A stretch of DNA of 64,000 nucleotides from Aliivibrio sp. S3MY1 (GTDB lineage Bacteria > Pseudomonadota > Gammaproteobacteria > Enterobacterales > Vibrionaceae), in NCBI RefSeq assembly GCF_028765575.1, contig NZ_JARACO010000017.1, positions 19,100 to 83,099 on the forward strand, written 5' to 3'. The notes under the pieces are model-generated. The model was given only the letters and a program-made list of their open reading frames with translations, did not search any database and was not told where the DNA came from. Both the position numbers and the translations under genes were made by a program. Of this stretch, positions 7,643-16,593 are shown piece after piece. Within the stretch, counting starts at the first letter, position 1. Every line of letters starts with the position of its first letter.

Positions 7643-9685
7643 ATGTCTAACCCGTTACTCACCTTTACTGATTTACCGCTGTTTTCTCACATTAAGCCTG
7701 AGCACATTCAGCCTGCGGTAGAGCAAGCCATTGCCGATTGTCGCGCAAAAATTGAAGAAGTATTAGCGTCTGATACAGCCCCAAGTTGGGAGAGTATTAT
7801 TATTCCTTTGGCTGAAACCGATGACCGTCTTAGTCGTATTTGGTCACCAGTGAGCCATTTGAACTCAGTACAAAACAGTGAAGCCTTACGTGAAGCGTAC
7901 GAAGCGTGTTTACCTGCGTTATCTGAATACGGCACGTGGGTTGGTCAACATAAAGGATTGTACGAAGCGTATAAATCAATTAAAGAAAGTGAGACGTTTG
8001 CAACCCTGTCTCAAGCTCAACAAAAAACAATTGTTGATGAGCTGCGTGATTTTGAACTATCAGGCATTGGTTTACCTGCCGATCAACAAAAACGCTACGG
8101 TGATATCAGTAAGCGTACCTCAGAATTAAGTTCTAACTTCAGCAACAACGTGCTTGATGCAACCATGGGTTGGTCAAAACACATTACCGATGAAGCGGAA
8201 TTATCAGGTTTGCCAGAATCTGCCATGGCGGCAGCAAAAGCCGCGGCAGAAGCAAAAGAGTTAGACGGTTGGTTATTGACACTAGAAATGCCATCGTACA
8301 TTCCAATCATGACTTATGCTGATAATAAACCACTGCGTCGTGAAATTTACGAAGCGTTCGTGACTCGTGCTTCGGATCGTGGTCCAAACGCGGGTAAATG
8401 GGATAACACCGATTTAATCTCTGAAGAGCTGCAACTTCGCCATGAAGTATCACGTTTATTGGGCTTTGCTTCTTACAGTGAAAAGTCACTAGCAACCAAA
8501 ATGGCGGAAAGCCCAACGCAAGTACTGGGCTTTTTAAATGACTTAGCAGCAAAGGCGAAACCACAAGGTGAGCGTGAAGTACAAGAGTTAAAAGCTTTTG
8601 TAAAAGAAGAGTTTGATATTGATGAGTTGGATCTTTGGGATGTGACTTATTATTCTGAAAAGCTAAAACAAAAGCTGTACCAAATCTCTGATGAAGAGCT
8701 ACGTCCTTATTTTCCTGAATCAAAAGCCGTCTCTGGCCTATTTGAAGTCTTAAACCGTTTGTTTGGTATGACGGTAGTTGAGCGTGAAGGTGTTGATGTA
8801 TGGCACGAGTCAGTGCGTTTCTTCGATATCTTTGATTCAAACAATACTTTGCGTGGTAGTTTTTACTTAGATTTATACGCACGTGAGCACAAACGTGGTG
8901 GCGCATGGATGGACGAGTGTCGTGTCCGTCGTATTACTGAAAATGGCGAACTGCAAACGCCAGTGGCCTATCTAACGTGTAACTTCAGTAAGCCTGTTGG
9001 TGGCAAACCAGCGCTGTTTACTCATGATGAAGTAGTTACTTTATTCCACGAATTTGGTCACGGTATTCACCACATGCTAACGCAAATTGATGTGGCGTCA
9101 GTATCTGGTATCAATGGCGTGCCTTGGGATGCGGTTGAATTGCCAAGCCAGTTCTTAGAAAACTGGTGTTATGAAGAAGAAGCGTTGGCGTTTATTTCTG
9201 GTCACTATGAAACGGGTGAGCCGCTACCAAAAGAGATGCTAGATAAAATGCTGGCGGCGAAAAACTTCCAATCAGCGATGTTTATTTTGCGTCAGTTAGA
9301 ATTTGGCATGTTCGATTTCACACTGCACACAAATTACGATCCTGATCTAGGTGCAAAAGTATTAGAAACGCTGGCTGAAGTAAAAGCGAAAGTCGCGGTA
9401 TTACCAAGTGTTGAGTGGAACCGTTTCTCTCACAGCTTTAGTCATATTTTTGCCGGTGGTTACGGTGCGGGTTATTACAGTTACCTATGGGCAGAAGTAT
9501 TATCAGCGGATGCGTTCTCTCGTTTTGAAGAAGAAGGTATTTTTAATACAGAAACAGGCCAAAGTTTCTTGAATAATATTCTTGAGATGGGTGGTAGTGA
9601 AGAGCCTATGGAATTGTTCAAACGTTTCCGTGGCCGTGAGCCACAAGTGGATGCAATGCTGCGTCATGCGGGAATTGGTAAATAA
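7643..9685 (+). CDS. prlC: Oligopeptidase A (M3 zinc metallopeptidase)
   Basis: 680 residues from the chosen ATG, equal to the well-known OpdA/PrlC length. This cytoplasmic enzyme degrades short peptides, including cleaved signal peptides. The zinc site HEFGH begins near residue 469, followed by the third ligand region about 25 residues on (ELPSQFLENW). The C-terminal GGYGAGYYSYLWAEVLSAD stretch, near 615, is a family hallmark for substrate binding. Two ATG codons occur at 7637 and 7643. AGGA abuts the first and lies six bases before the second, so the second is preferred. It is divergent from rlmJ, the same partnership as in enterobacteria. Confidence 0.96.
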   Translation: MSNPLLTFTDLPLFSHIKPEHIQPAVEQAIADCRAKIEEVLASDTAPSWESIIIPLAETDDRLSRIWSPVSHLNSVQNSEALREAYEACLPALSEYGTWVGQHKGLYEAYKSIKESETFATLSQAQQKTIVDELRDFELSGIGLPADQQKRYGDISKRTSELSSNFSNNVLDATMGWSKHITDEAELSGLPESAMAAAKAAAEAKELDGWLLTLEMPSYIPIMTYADNKPLRREIYEAFVTRASDRGPNAGKWDNTDLISEELQLRHEVSRLLGFASYSEKSLATKMAESPTQVLGFLNDLAAKAKPQGEREVQELKAFVKEEFDIDELDLWDVTYYSEKLKQKLYQISDEELRPYFPESKAVSGLFEVLNRLFGMTVVEREGVDVWHESVRFFDIFDSNNTLRGSFYLDLYAREHKRGGAWMDECRVRRITENGELQTPVAYLTCNFSKPVGGKPALFTHDEVVTLFHEFGHGIHHMLTQIDVASVSGINGVPWDAVELPSQFLENWCYEEEALAFISGHYETGEPLPKEMLDKMLAAKNFQSAMFILRQLEFGMFDFTLHTNYDPDLGAKVLETLAEVKAKVAVLPSVEWNRFSHSFSHIFAGGYGAGYYSYLWAEVLSADAFSRFEEEGIFNTETGQSFLNNILEMGGSEEPMELFKRFRGREPQVDAMLRHAGIGK

Positions 9686-9689
9686 AACT

Positions 9690-9832
9690 ATACGCTAGCG
9701 CTAACTAGAAACTAGACGCTTCGCTTCTATAAGAGCAGGAAATGGTCCGTATGGATACGTAATTTATCCAGTTGCCGTTTTTCTGCTCTTATCGTTTCTA
9801 GACGCGAAGCGTTATAGTTAGCGATAGCGTAT
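9690..9832. repeat. Long inverted-repeat element (hairpin) between prlC and cyaY
   Basis: Arms of about 49 bases at 9690-9738 and 9783-9832 match in inverted orientation: atacgct-n-cgctaacta at the outside, tctaga and cgcttcgc blocks inside, and agagcag at the inner ends. The spacer holds a further small stem (tggata / tatcca). It fills the gap between the convergent prlC and cyaY genes. It may be a MITE-like repeat, a bidirectional terminator, or both. Confidence 0.8.
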
Positions 9833-9839
9833 CGAGAAA

Positions 9840-10154
9840 TTAAGCCCACTCAATCTCTTCATCAGCGTGCTTCTGGCATTCTTCTTTTACCATCTCGATA
9901 AATTCCATACCCGTCTTAGAGCATGTCCATTTCTCATCAGTATAAGCAAAGTGGAAGCCACCAGATTTTGATGCTAACCAAATTTCGTGCATTGGTTCTT
10001 GTTTGCTAATTACGATTTGGCTGCGGTTTTCAAATTCTAGTGTTAATACGTTACCCGTGATAACGGGCTCAATATCGGCACCAGATTCATCAATCATATC
10101 TTCGATTAATTGCAGTTTTTCATCGACTAGTTCGTGAAATTCAGTGTTATTCAT
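9840..10154 (-). CDS. cyaY: Frataxin-like iron donor protein
   Basis: 104 residues from the ATG at 10154, the normal CyaY length. An upstream in-frame start would add about 29 unrelated residues and was rejected because MNNTEFHELVDEKLQLIEDMID is the conserved N terminus. The acidic first helix (iron-binding ridge) and the strand region (EPMHEIWLASKSGGFHF, with the conserved W and GG) identify frataxin. CyaY binds Fe2+ and modulates iron-sulfur cluster assembly on IscS/IscU. It is divergent from lptM with about 80 bases between them, the same order (cyaY, yifL, lysA-dapF) as in E. coli. Confidence 0.96.
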   Translation of the reverse strand: MNNTEFHELVDEKLQLIEDMIDESGADIEPVITGNVLTLEFENRSQIVISKQEPMHEIWLASKSGGFHFAYTDEKWTCSKTGMEFIEMVKEECQKHADEEIEWA

Positions 10155-10235
10155 CTTATTTATCCTATTGCTTTTCTTGGCTGTGGTGCGATTATAGAGA
10201 GCATAACCAGATATTAACACTAATGGTAAAATCTT

Positions 10236-10355
10236 ATGCAAAAAAGAGTGATGGCGTTAATGCTATTGAGTGCCTTAACACTGGCTGGCTGTGGTCAAAC
10301 AGGATCGTTGTACATGCCAGCAGATGACGCACCAAAAACAGAAGTAGCAGAATAA
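10236..10355 (+). CDS. lptM: Small lipoprotein LptM (YifL)
   Basis: A 39-residue gene easily missed for its length. The translation starts MQKRVMALMLLSALTLAGCG; the lipobox LAGC places the lipidated Cys at residue 19, leaving a 21-residue mature peptide (CGQTGSLYMPADDAPKTEVAE). The conserved CGQxGSLYxP start of the mature part is the signature of YifL, now known in enterobacteria as LptM, which helps mature the LPS translocon protein LptD in the outer membrane. It lies between cyaY (divergent) and lysA, as in E. coli, 69 bases before lysA and probably cotranscribed with it. Confidence 0.9.
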   Translation: MQKRVMALMLLSALTLAGCGQTGSLYMPADDAPKTEVAE

Positions 10356-10424
10356 TTTATTTGTAGCCTGTGTATTTGAATAATCATTGGCTAATAAACA
10401 CAGAACTAGACAAGGAAGACGACA

Positions 10425-11678
10425 TTGGATTATTTCAATTATAAGGATGATGGACAACTTTGGGCTGAAGAGTTACCCGTTGCACAATTAGCAGAACAGT
10501 ATGGCACACCATTGTACGTGTATTCTCGAGCAACATTAGAGCGTCATTGGAATGCATTTGATAGCTCTGTTGGTGAGCAACCTCACCTTGTGTGCTATGC
10601 CGTTAAAGCAAACTCAAATATTGGTGTGTTGAATGCACTTGCCCGTCTAGGCTCAGGGTTTGATATTGTGTCTCAAGGTGAGCTTGAGCGCGTTGTGGCA
10701 GCCGGTGGAGACCCAAAAAAAGTCGTTTTCTCTGGTGTGGGTAAAACGGCTGATGAAATGCGTCGTGCGTTAGAGCTTAATATTAAATGTTTTAATGTGG
10801 AATCAGAGCCAGAGCTTGAGCGCTTAAATACCGTTGCTGCTGAGATGGGAGTTATAGCGCCTATTTCATTACGTATTAATCCCGATGTGGATGCAAAAAC
10901 ACACCCGTATATTTCAACAGGGTTGCGTGATAATAAATTTGGTATCGCCTTTGAGCGTGCGCCGGAAGTATACAAATTTGCACAAACCTTATCGAATTTA
11001 GATATTCAAGGTATTGATTGCCATATTGGTTCTCAGTTAACGGATATCACGCCATTCATTGATGCCACCGATCGTCTTCTTACCTTAATTGATGATTTAA
11101 AAGCGCAAGGTGTCAATATTCGTCACCTTGATGTTGGTGGTGGTTTAGGGGTGGTTTATCGTGATGAGTTACCGCCACAGCCATCAGAATACGCAGCGGC
11201 TTTATTAAGCCGTCTCGTGGGCCGTGAAGATCTTGAATTGATTTTTGAACCAGGTCGTGCGATTGCAGCAAATGCCGGTATTTTAGTAACTAAAGTTGAA
11301 TTCTTAAAGCACACCGAGCATAAAAACTTTGCCATTATTGATGCGGCAATGAATGACTTAATGCGTCCAGCACTATATCAAGCGTGGCAAGATATCGTGC
11401 CTGTGGCTCCTCGTGAAGGAGAAGCGCAAAGCTATGATTTAGTTGGACCTATTTGCGAAACCGGTGACTTCTTAGGTAAAGACCGTGATCTAGTTCTCGA
11501 AGCTGATGACTTGCTTGCGGTTCGTTCGTCTGGAGCCTATGGTTTTGTGATGTCATCAAACTATAATACGCGTACTCGCGCCGCAGAAATAATGGTTGAT
11601 GGGAACCAAGTTCATCTTGTTCGTAAACGAGAAGAGTTAAGTTCTTTATGGGAGCTAGAATCCATTCTACCAAACTAA
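10425..11678 (+). CDS. lysA: Diaminopimelate decarboxylase
   Basis: 417 residues. It performs the last step of lysine synthesis, converting meso-diaminopimelate to L-lysine and CO2 with pyridoxal phosphate. The PLP lysine lies in CYAVKANSNIGVL near residue 60. GGGLGVVY near 245 and the EPGRAIAANAG loop near 285 bind the cofactor phosphate. The active-site Cys lies in VGPICETGDFL near 350. The start is an uncommon TTG at 10425, supported by AAGGAAG six bases before it and by the absence of a suitable ATG. It is followed by a terminator-like hairpin and then dapF. Confidence 0.96.
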   Translation: MDYFNYKDDGQLWAEELPVAQLAEQYGTPLYVYSRATLERHWNAFDSSVGEQPHLVCYAVKANSNIGVLNALARLGSGFDIVSQGELERVVAAGGDPKKVVFSGVGKTADEMRRALELNIKCFNVESEPELERLNTVAAEMGVIAPISLRINPDVDAKTHPYISTGLRDNKFGIAFERAPEVYKFAQTLSNLDIQGIDCHIGSQLTDITPFIDATDRLLTLIDDLKAQGVNIRHLDVGGGLGVVYRDELPPQPSEYAAALLSRLVGREDLELIFEPGRAIAANAGILVTKVEFLKHTEHKNFAIIDAAMNDLMRPALYQAWQDIVPVAPREGEAQSYDLVGPICETGDFLGKDRDLVLEADDLLAVRSSGAYGFVMSSNYNTRTRAAEIMVDGNQVHLVRKREELSSLWELESILPN

Positions 11679-11686
11679 CTTAGATT

Positions 11687-11721
11687 AAAGAGCAAGCAGC
11701 TTAACGTTACTTGCTCTTTTG
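11687..11721 (+). terminator. Hairpin terminator between lysA and dapF
   Basis: A ten-base stem (aaagagcaag / cttgctcttt) with a thirteen-base loop is followed by only a short T run. It may attenuate rather than fully stop read-through from lysA into dapF. Confidence 0.7.
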
Positions 11722-11756
11722 GTATTCAACCTAAAATATAAAAAAGAAGAACAACT

Positions 11757-12587
11757 ATGCACTTTCATTTTTCTAAAATGCACGGGCTTGGCAATGACTT
11801 TATGGTGGTTGACTGCTTAACTCAAAATATTTTCTTTTCACCAGATTTAATCCGTCGCTTAGCGGATCGTAATCGTGGTATTGGTTTTGACCAGCTATTG
11901 GTGGTTGAAGCGCCCTATGATCCTGAAACTGATTTTCACTATCGTATTTTTAATGCAGATGGTACAGAGGTAGAGCAATGTGGTAATGGCGCTCGCTGTT
12001 TTGCACGCTTTGTTCGAATGAAAGGCTTAACCAATAAAATCAGTATTTCGGTCAGTACCAAAAAAGGCAAAATGACGTTAAAAGTGGAAGATGATGATCA
12101 AATAACGGTAAACATGGGTGAGCCAGTGTTTGAACCAAATAGAATTCCATTTAAAGCCACTCAAGCGGAGAAAACCTATTTATTGCGAGCAGAAGATAAA
12201 ACACTTTTCTGTGGTGCGGTAAGTATGGGTAATCCACATTGTGTCACAGTAGTTGATGATGTTGATAATTATGACGTTGATAAATATGGTCCGTTAGTTG
12301 AAGGGCACGAACGTTTTCCTGATCGTGTTAATGCCGGTTTTATGGAAATTATTTCATCGAATGAAGTGAAACTACGTGTTTATGAGCGTGGTGCTGGTGA
12401 AACTCAAGCGTGTGGAAGTGGCGCATGTGGTGCGGTTGCTATTGGTATCATGCAAGAATTATTAGGTGAAGACGTTAACGTTTCTCTGCCTGGCGGCGAT
12501 TTACAGATTTCATGGAAAGGTCCTGGTTACCCGTTGTTTATGACTGGTCCTGCAACCCATGTTTATGATGGTCAATTATCAATATGA
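11757..12587 (+). CDS. dapF: Diaminopimelate epimerase
   Basis: 276 residues, typical length. It interconverts LL- and meso-diaminopimelate, feeding lysine (via LysA) and peptidoglycan. Both catalytic cysteines are visible: [13 protein letters not shown] motif [10 protein letters not shown] near residue 75, and [13 protein letters not shown] near 220. The N terminus [15 protein letters not shown] is the family start, with an AAGAAGAA ribosome site. Its stop overlaps the ATG of the DUF484 gene by four bases (ATGA), so dapF, the DUF484 gene and xerC form a translationally coupled operon. Confidence 0.97.
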   Translation: MHFHFSKMHGLGNDFMVVDCLTQNIFFSPDLIRRLADRNRGIGFDQLLVVEAPYDPETDFHYRIFNADGTEVEQCGNGARCFARFVRMKGLTNKISISVSTKKGKMTLKVEDDDQITVNMGEPVFEPNRIPFKATQAEKTYLLRAEDKTLFCGAVSMGNPHCVTVVDDVDNYDVDKYGPLVEGHERFPDRVNAGFMEIISSNEVKLRVYERGAGETQACGSGACGAVAIGIMQELLGEDVNVSLPGGDLQISWKGPGYPLFMTGPATHVYDGQLSI

Positions 12588-13285
12588 ATAATGTAACATT
12601 AATCGAGCCGCAACCCACTCAACTAACTGAAGACGTTGTTGCTCAATTTTTAATGGACCATCCTGATTTTTTTCAGCAGCATCCAGAGTTACTTGGGCGA
12701 ATTAAAGTCGATACGCCTGAGCGTGGTGTGGTGTCTTTAGTTGAAGTGCAAGTCAGTAAATTGCGTGCTCGCATTGGTGACTTAGAAGAAGAAATTACTC
12801 AACTAATGTCATTGGCCGCAAAAAACGATCGTCTGTTTCATGATTTTGCTAATATACAAAAACAATTATTACTGTGTGAGAATTTTTCTCAAGCGGCAAA
12901 AATTATCGAGCAAAAAGCACTTTCTCTAGATCTAACCGCGCATATTAAAATCATTGATCATTCACATCCTAAGTATCATGTGGATAAAACCGCACTTGAT
13001 AATTTTATTAAAAAGTTTTTGAATGGACACTCTGCGTATTTAGGTCGCTTACGTAAGGCTGAGCGTGATAGCTTATTGGCCTATGGCGGGCTTGACCATT
13101 CAAGCGCTGAATTAGGCTCGTTTGCTATCCTTCCATTAGGTCAATCTCAACCTATTGGGGTAATGGCGTTTGCTAGTCGTGATGGCCGGCATTTTGAACC
13201 CAATATGGATACCTTATTTTTAGAACAGCTAGTTAGTGTTTTTCATTATTTATTAATGCAATGGTCGAAATCTTCTCATGAGTGA
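12584..13285 (+). CDS. DUF484 family protein (YigA-like)
   Basis: 233 residues. The N terminus contains [20 protein letters not shown], the standard DUF484 opening, followed by a coiled-coil stretch (about residues 55-85, [16 protein letters not shown]) and a GAF-like C-terminal domain ([27 protein letters not shown] near 185-205). Its role is not established; the constant position between dapF and xerC in gammaproteobacteria suggests a link with cell wall or chromosome segregation functions, but that is inference. It overlaps dapF by four bases and xerC by eight. Confidence 0.9.
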   Translation: MNNVTLIEPQPTQLTEDVVAQFLMDHPDFFQQHPELLGRIKVDTPERGVVSLVEVQVSKLRARIGDLEEEITQLMSLAAKNDRLFHDFANIQKQLLLCENFSQAAKIIEQKALSLDLTAHIKIIDHSHPKYHVDKTALDNFIKKFLNGHSAYLGRLRKAERDSLLAYGGLDHSSAELGSFAILPLGQSQPIGVMAFASRDGRHFEPNMDTLFLEQLVSVFHYLLMQWSKSSHE

Positions 13286-14189
13286 TGTACTTCCTCTCCA
13301 ATATTCCAAACATCTTGACGCCTTTTATGAATTCTTACGTAATGAAAAAGGCTTAAGTATCTATACCCAACGCAGTTATAAGCGCCAACTCACCACGATT
13401 GCTGAGCAACTGGTTGAGTTAGGCGTAGAGTCTTGGCAAGACGTCGATGCGGGTTGGGTACGTCAAATTACCAGTAAAGGCATGCGAGAAGGATTGAAAG
13501 CGAGTAGCTTATCCACTCGATTATCTTCATTGCGCAGTTTTTTTGATTTTCTTGTATTGCGTAACATATTAACGGCCAACCCTGCTAAAGGGGTTTCTGC
13601 GCCTCGTAAATCTCGTCCATTACCAAAAAATATTGATGTGGATGAGATGGGTCAGTTACTTGAAGTTAAGGAAGATGATCCATTATCGATTCGTGATCGT
13701 GCCATGATGGAACTGATGTATGGTGCTGGTTTACGTTTGGCTGAATTGGTGGGCATTGATGTTCGTGATATTCAATTACGCCAAGGTGAATTACGAGTTA
13801 TTGGTAAAGGCGATAAAGAACGTAAAGTGCCTTTTTCGGGTCAAGCGAAAGAGTGGTTAGGACATTGGTTACAAGTTCGAAATCAATTAGCAAAACCAGA
13901 AGAGCCTGGATTATTTGTCTCTAAATTGGGCGTTCGTATTTCGCATCGAAATGTGCAAAAACGCATGGCTGAGTGGGGAATGAAACAAGGGGTCAATAGT
14001 CATATTAGCCCGCATAAATTACGTCACTCATTTGCAACTCACATGCTTGAATCGAGTGGTAATTTACGTGCCGTTCAAGAGTTACTTGGGCATGAAAATA
14101 TTTCTACTACACAAATTTATACCCATTTAGATTTTCAACATCTTGCTCAAGCGTATGACCAAGCGCACCCAAGAGCGAAGAAAAAATAA
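13278..14189 (+). CDS. xerC: Site-specific tyrosine recombinase XerC
   Basis: 303 residues, usual length. With XerD it resolves chromosome dimers at dif near the terminus. The N-terminal SAM-like core-binding domain (about 1-105) includes [10 protein letters not shown]. The catalytic domain shows the Arg of [13 protein letters not shown] near 150, the active Lys in [10 protein letters not shown] near 175, the HxxR of [11 protein letters not shown] near 245, the His/Trp position in [15 protein letters not shown] near 270, and the nucleophile Tyr there. It is the last gene of the dapF operon and is followed by a strong terminator. Confidence 0.96.
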   Translation: MSDVLPLQYSKHLDAFYEFLRNEKGLSIYTQRSYKRQLTTIAEQLVELGVESWQDVDAGWVRQITSKGMREGLKASSLSTRLSSLRSFFDFLVLRNILTANPAKGVSAPRKSRPLPKNIDVDEMGQLLEVKEDDPLSIRDRAMMELMYGAGLRLAELVGIDVRDIQLRQGELRVIGKGDKERKVPFSGQAKEWLGHWLQVRNQLAKPEEPGLFVSKLGVRISHRNVQKRMAEWGMKQGVNSHISPHKLRHSFATHMLESSGNLRAVQELLGHENISTTQIYTHLDFQHLAQAYDQAHPRAKKK

Positions 14190-14223
14190 GTTGTTCAACT
14201 GAGTATCTAGATTGATATCAAGT

Positions 14224-14267
14224 ATAAAAAAGCCAGATGCGTATTATTACGTATCTGGCTTTTTTAG
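14224..14267 (+). terminator. Rho-independent terminator after xerC
   Basis: The stem agccagat-gcgta / tacg-tatctggct, flanked by A6 and T6 runs, forms a strong hairpin. It closes the dapF-xerC operon. Confidence 0.9.
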
Positions 14268-14359
14268 GTTTGATTGTTTTCACTGTGAACTTAGCTAACT
14301 ATTTGTTTTTAAAAAACAGTTAACCATTTAGCCTATGGTGGGCCAAATAGTCTATACGC

Positions 14360-15157
14360 TTATTTTAATAATAGGTTTTCTAAGTAATGAGCAACGGCTT
14401 CGTCGGCAGATGAGCCGATAACTTCATTATTTGGCAGGGCTTTTTTTACTTTCTCATGCGATGTTCCCATCACGATCCCTTTACCAGCCATATGCAGCAT
14501 TTCATAATCATTCATGCCATCACCAAACGCGATGCAGTTATCTAATGTTTTACCAAGTAACTTAGCAACGGCTTCTAATGCAGCGCCTTTAGAGACTTCT
14601 GAGGCCATCACCTCTAAGCACCAAGGGGTTGAGAAAGCGACCATTAATTGATCGCCAAATTGTGCTTTTAGCTTCGTTTCATATTGCACCAAATATTCAT
14701 GCTCTGGCATGGTTACGAAAATTTTTGCCATGTTTTCAACCGGTGGGTTTTCAACATCAAATAAAGTGTAAGTAAAACCACTGTCGTGGAATTTTTTTAA
14801 TTCTTCATTTTCTTGGTGGATAAACCATTTATCGTCTGAGTACATATGAATAGATAAAGAGTCATCATTTTTTAGCAGGTTTAATACTTGTGGAACTAAA
14901 TGTTCAGGTAAGTTTTTACTGTAAATAAGATTGTCATCGGCATCATGAACACGAGCGCCGTTAGAAGTGATCATATAAGCCGGGATGCCGACATCTTTAC
15001 GAATATTACCGACATCAATGTGATGACGGCCCGTTGCAAAAATAAAGGTCAGGTCTTGTTGGTGCAGTTTATGTAGTGTTTTTTTAGTGAAGTCTGCAAT
15101 TTTGTGTTCAGGAGTCAGTAGTGTGCCGTCAAGATCAGATGCAACGATAGTAATCAT
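14360..15157 (-). CDS. yigL: HAD-IIB (Cof-type) phosphatase, YigL-like
   Basis: 265 residues. The haloacid dehalogenase motifs are clear: DLDGTLLTP at residues 8-16 (nucleophile Asp and acid Asp), the SNGA motif near 64, the Lys in ASEVSKGAAL near 190, and FGDGMNDYEML near 211-221. The type IIB cap between motifs places it with Cof phosphatases. E. coli YigL dephosphorylates pyridoxal phosphate and sugar phosphates, and the neighbour pldB is also its E. coli neighbour, which supports the symbol. The exact substrate is not visible in the sequence. It lies about 120 bases downstream of pldB. Confidence 0.85.
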   Translation of the reverse strand: MITIVASDLDGTLLTPEHKIADFTKKTLHKLHQQDLTFIFATGRHHIDVGNIRKDVGIPAYMITSNGARVHDADDNLIYSKNLPEHLVPQVLNLLKNDDSLSIHMYSDDKWFIHQENEELKKFHDSGFTYTLFDVENPPVENMAKIFVTMPEHEYLVQYETKLKAQFGDQLMVAFSTPWCLEVMASEVSKGAALEAVAKLLGKTLDNCIAFGDGMNDYEMLHMAGKGIVMGTSHEKVKKALPNNEVIGSSADEAVAHYLENLLLK

Positions 15158-15221
15158 AAAGCCTCAGAAATAAAGAATAGATTCAAAAAATAACTGAGTT
15201 TAGTTTACGCCACTTTATAAA

Positions 15222-15266
15222 GAAAAAAGAGGGTAAAGATAACAATATTGCTTTTCCTCTTTTTAC
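15222..15266 (-). terminator. Candidate terminator between pldB and yigL
   Basis: Read on the minus strand, an A/G-rich stem (aaaaagaggaaaag) can pair with ctttaccctcttttt, ending in a T run. The stem is imperfect, so confidence is moderate. Confidence 0.5.
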
Positions 15267-15278
15267 TTTAGTAAGGCA

Positions 15279-16256
15279 TTATATTTCTGATGATGAGTTA
15301 TGTTGTTGGAAAAAATTAAGGATTTCAGAGAGCGCTTGATTGCGGCAACTATCGGATTCAAAAAGTAATTCATGTTTCGCTTTTTTAATCGAGATTAATT
15401 GGCAATGCGGGGCTTTTTTTTGAAAATCGACATGAGCATTATTATCCACAATACGGTCGCTTTCCCCCTGAAGTAATAACGTAGGCACAGAGCAAGAAGC
15501 GGCTTGCTCGACGCAGAGTTTTGCCCCTTTTAAACTTTGATTTACCCAGTGATTACTTGGTCCACCGATCTGCAGCTCAGGCTTCAGGTTGTATAATTCA
15601 CGGAACCATTGATAGCGAACTTCACAGGTGGTTAATGTGTTATCTAAAAAGGGTTTTTCATGATAGGGAGTTTGCCCTAAAGCGTAAGAGGGCCGTGAAG
15701 TCCAACGACTTAAATAGTGACTTATTGGCCCTGCAATCGGTTTTAACCAAGGCTGAATATGAATACCGTGCATTGGTGCGCTTAATGCCATTGCTGAATA
15801 TGGGTGTGAGTGAGTCTCTACATATTGAGTGGCAATCGCGCCGCCCATAGAGTGGCCAAGTAAATAACAATCTTGGTAGTCTTTAGGTGTAATTAGGTAT
15901 TGAGTCATGTTGTTTAGATCGAGAATATAATCATTGAAGTCTTCGATATGCCCAATATCTTGATTATCAGTTAGTCGATCAGACAGGCCTTGTCCTCGGT
16001 GATCAAAGGAATAGATATCATAACCCTGACCGAAAAGGTCATAAAATAGCTCTTGGTATTTATGAACACTTTCAATGCGTCCGTTGACGACCATGATAGC
16101 TTTGCGGTTGGCTGGACTGGTAAAACTTACCCAATGCAGTTGTGTTGCTTTTTCACCTTGATAAAATCCGTGTTGGCGTTTTTCCCAAAAAGGAGTAACG
16201 TGATTTTTCATGGTTTCAAGGTAATGTGATTCTTGAGTAAAGGCGGTCTCTTTCAT
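15279..16256 (-). CDS. pldB: Lysophospholipase L2-like alpha/beta hydrolase
   Basis: 325 residues. The alpha/beta-hydrolase fold is evident: the oxyanion region SFDHRGQGLSDR near 95-107, the nucleophile elbow GHSMGG near 150 (Ser in GxSxG), an acid position in LLQGESDRIVDN near 265, and the catalytic His in IKKAKHELLFES near 295. PldB of E. coli hydrolyses lysophospholipids at the inner membrane. No signal peptide is seen. The partnership with yigL downstream matches E. coli and supports the call. The ATG follows a weak ribosome site. Confidence 0.88.
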   Translation of the reverse strand: MKETAFTQESHYLETMKNHVTPFWEKRQHGFYQGEKATQLHWVSFTSPANRKAIMVVNGRIESVHKYQELFYDLFGQGYDIYSFDHRGQGLSDRLTDNQDIGHIEDFNDYILDLNNMTQYLITPKDYQDCYLLGHSMGGAIATQYVETHSHPYSAMALSAPMHGIHIQPWLKPIAGPISHYLSRWTSRPSYALGQTPYHEKPFLDNTLTTCEVRYQWFRELYNLKPELQIGGPSNHWVNQSLKGAKLCVEQAASCSVPTLLLQGESDRIVDNNAHVDFQKKAPHCQLISIKKAKHELLFESDSCRNQALSEILNFFQQHNSSSEI

Positions 16257-16593
16257 TAGGCTTACAACATGACAGTAAATAATGGGTTGTGGATATTATA
16301 TACCAAGAAAACTTAAGTTGAAGAATTCAAGGTTTATCCTTCTTTTGTTACTTTAAGAAAAAGGACGAAATCTCTTATTCGCAACTGTTATGTAACGTCT
16401 ACAGAAGTAATCGCACATTCTGACTATTTCTTGCATATTAATTAAGCAAATGTATGTTTTTTCTTATGCTATTCGATTATTATGTATATAAATCAAATTA
16501 CCATTTGTCGTTCTTTTTCTTAAGAATATGATGATTATGCCGATAATTATCTTTATGACATTTGTACTTGTAACAGGATATCGCTTTTAAGTT
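16257..16593. other. Divergent intergenic region pldB / EAL-HDOD gene
   Basis: 337 AT-rich bases between divergent genes. It must hold both promoters, but I could not single out convincing -35/-10 pairs or a known operator. No small ORF with a good ribosome site was seen. Confidence 0.6.

Noticed and set aside
8307..8906. A 199-codon open frame antisense to prlC
   Set aside because: It is a shadow of the real prlC frame; its composition is unlike a protein and it has no supporting start.
15442..15450. A perfect TTATCCACA inside pldB
   Set aside because: A single match in coding sequence with no neighbours is expected by chance.
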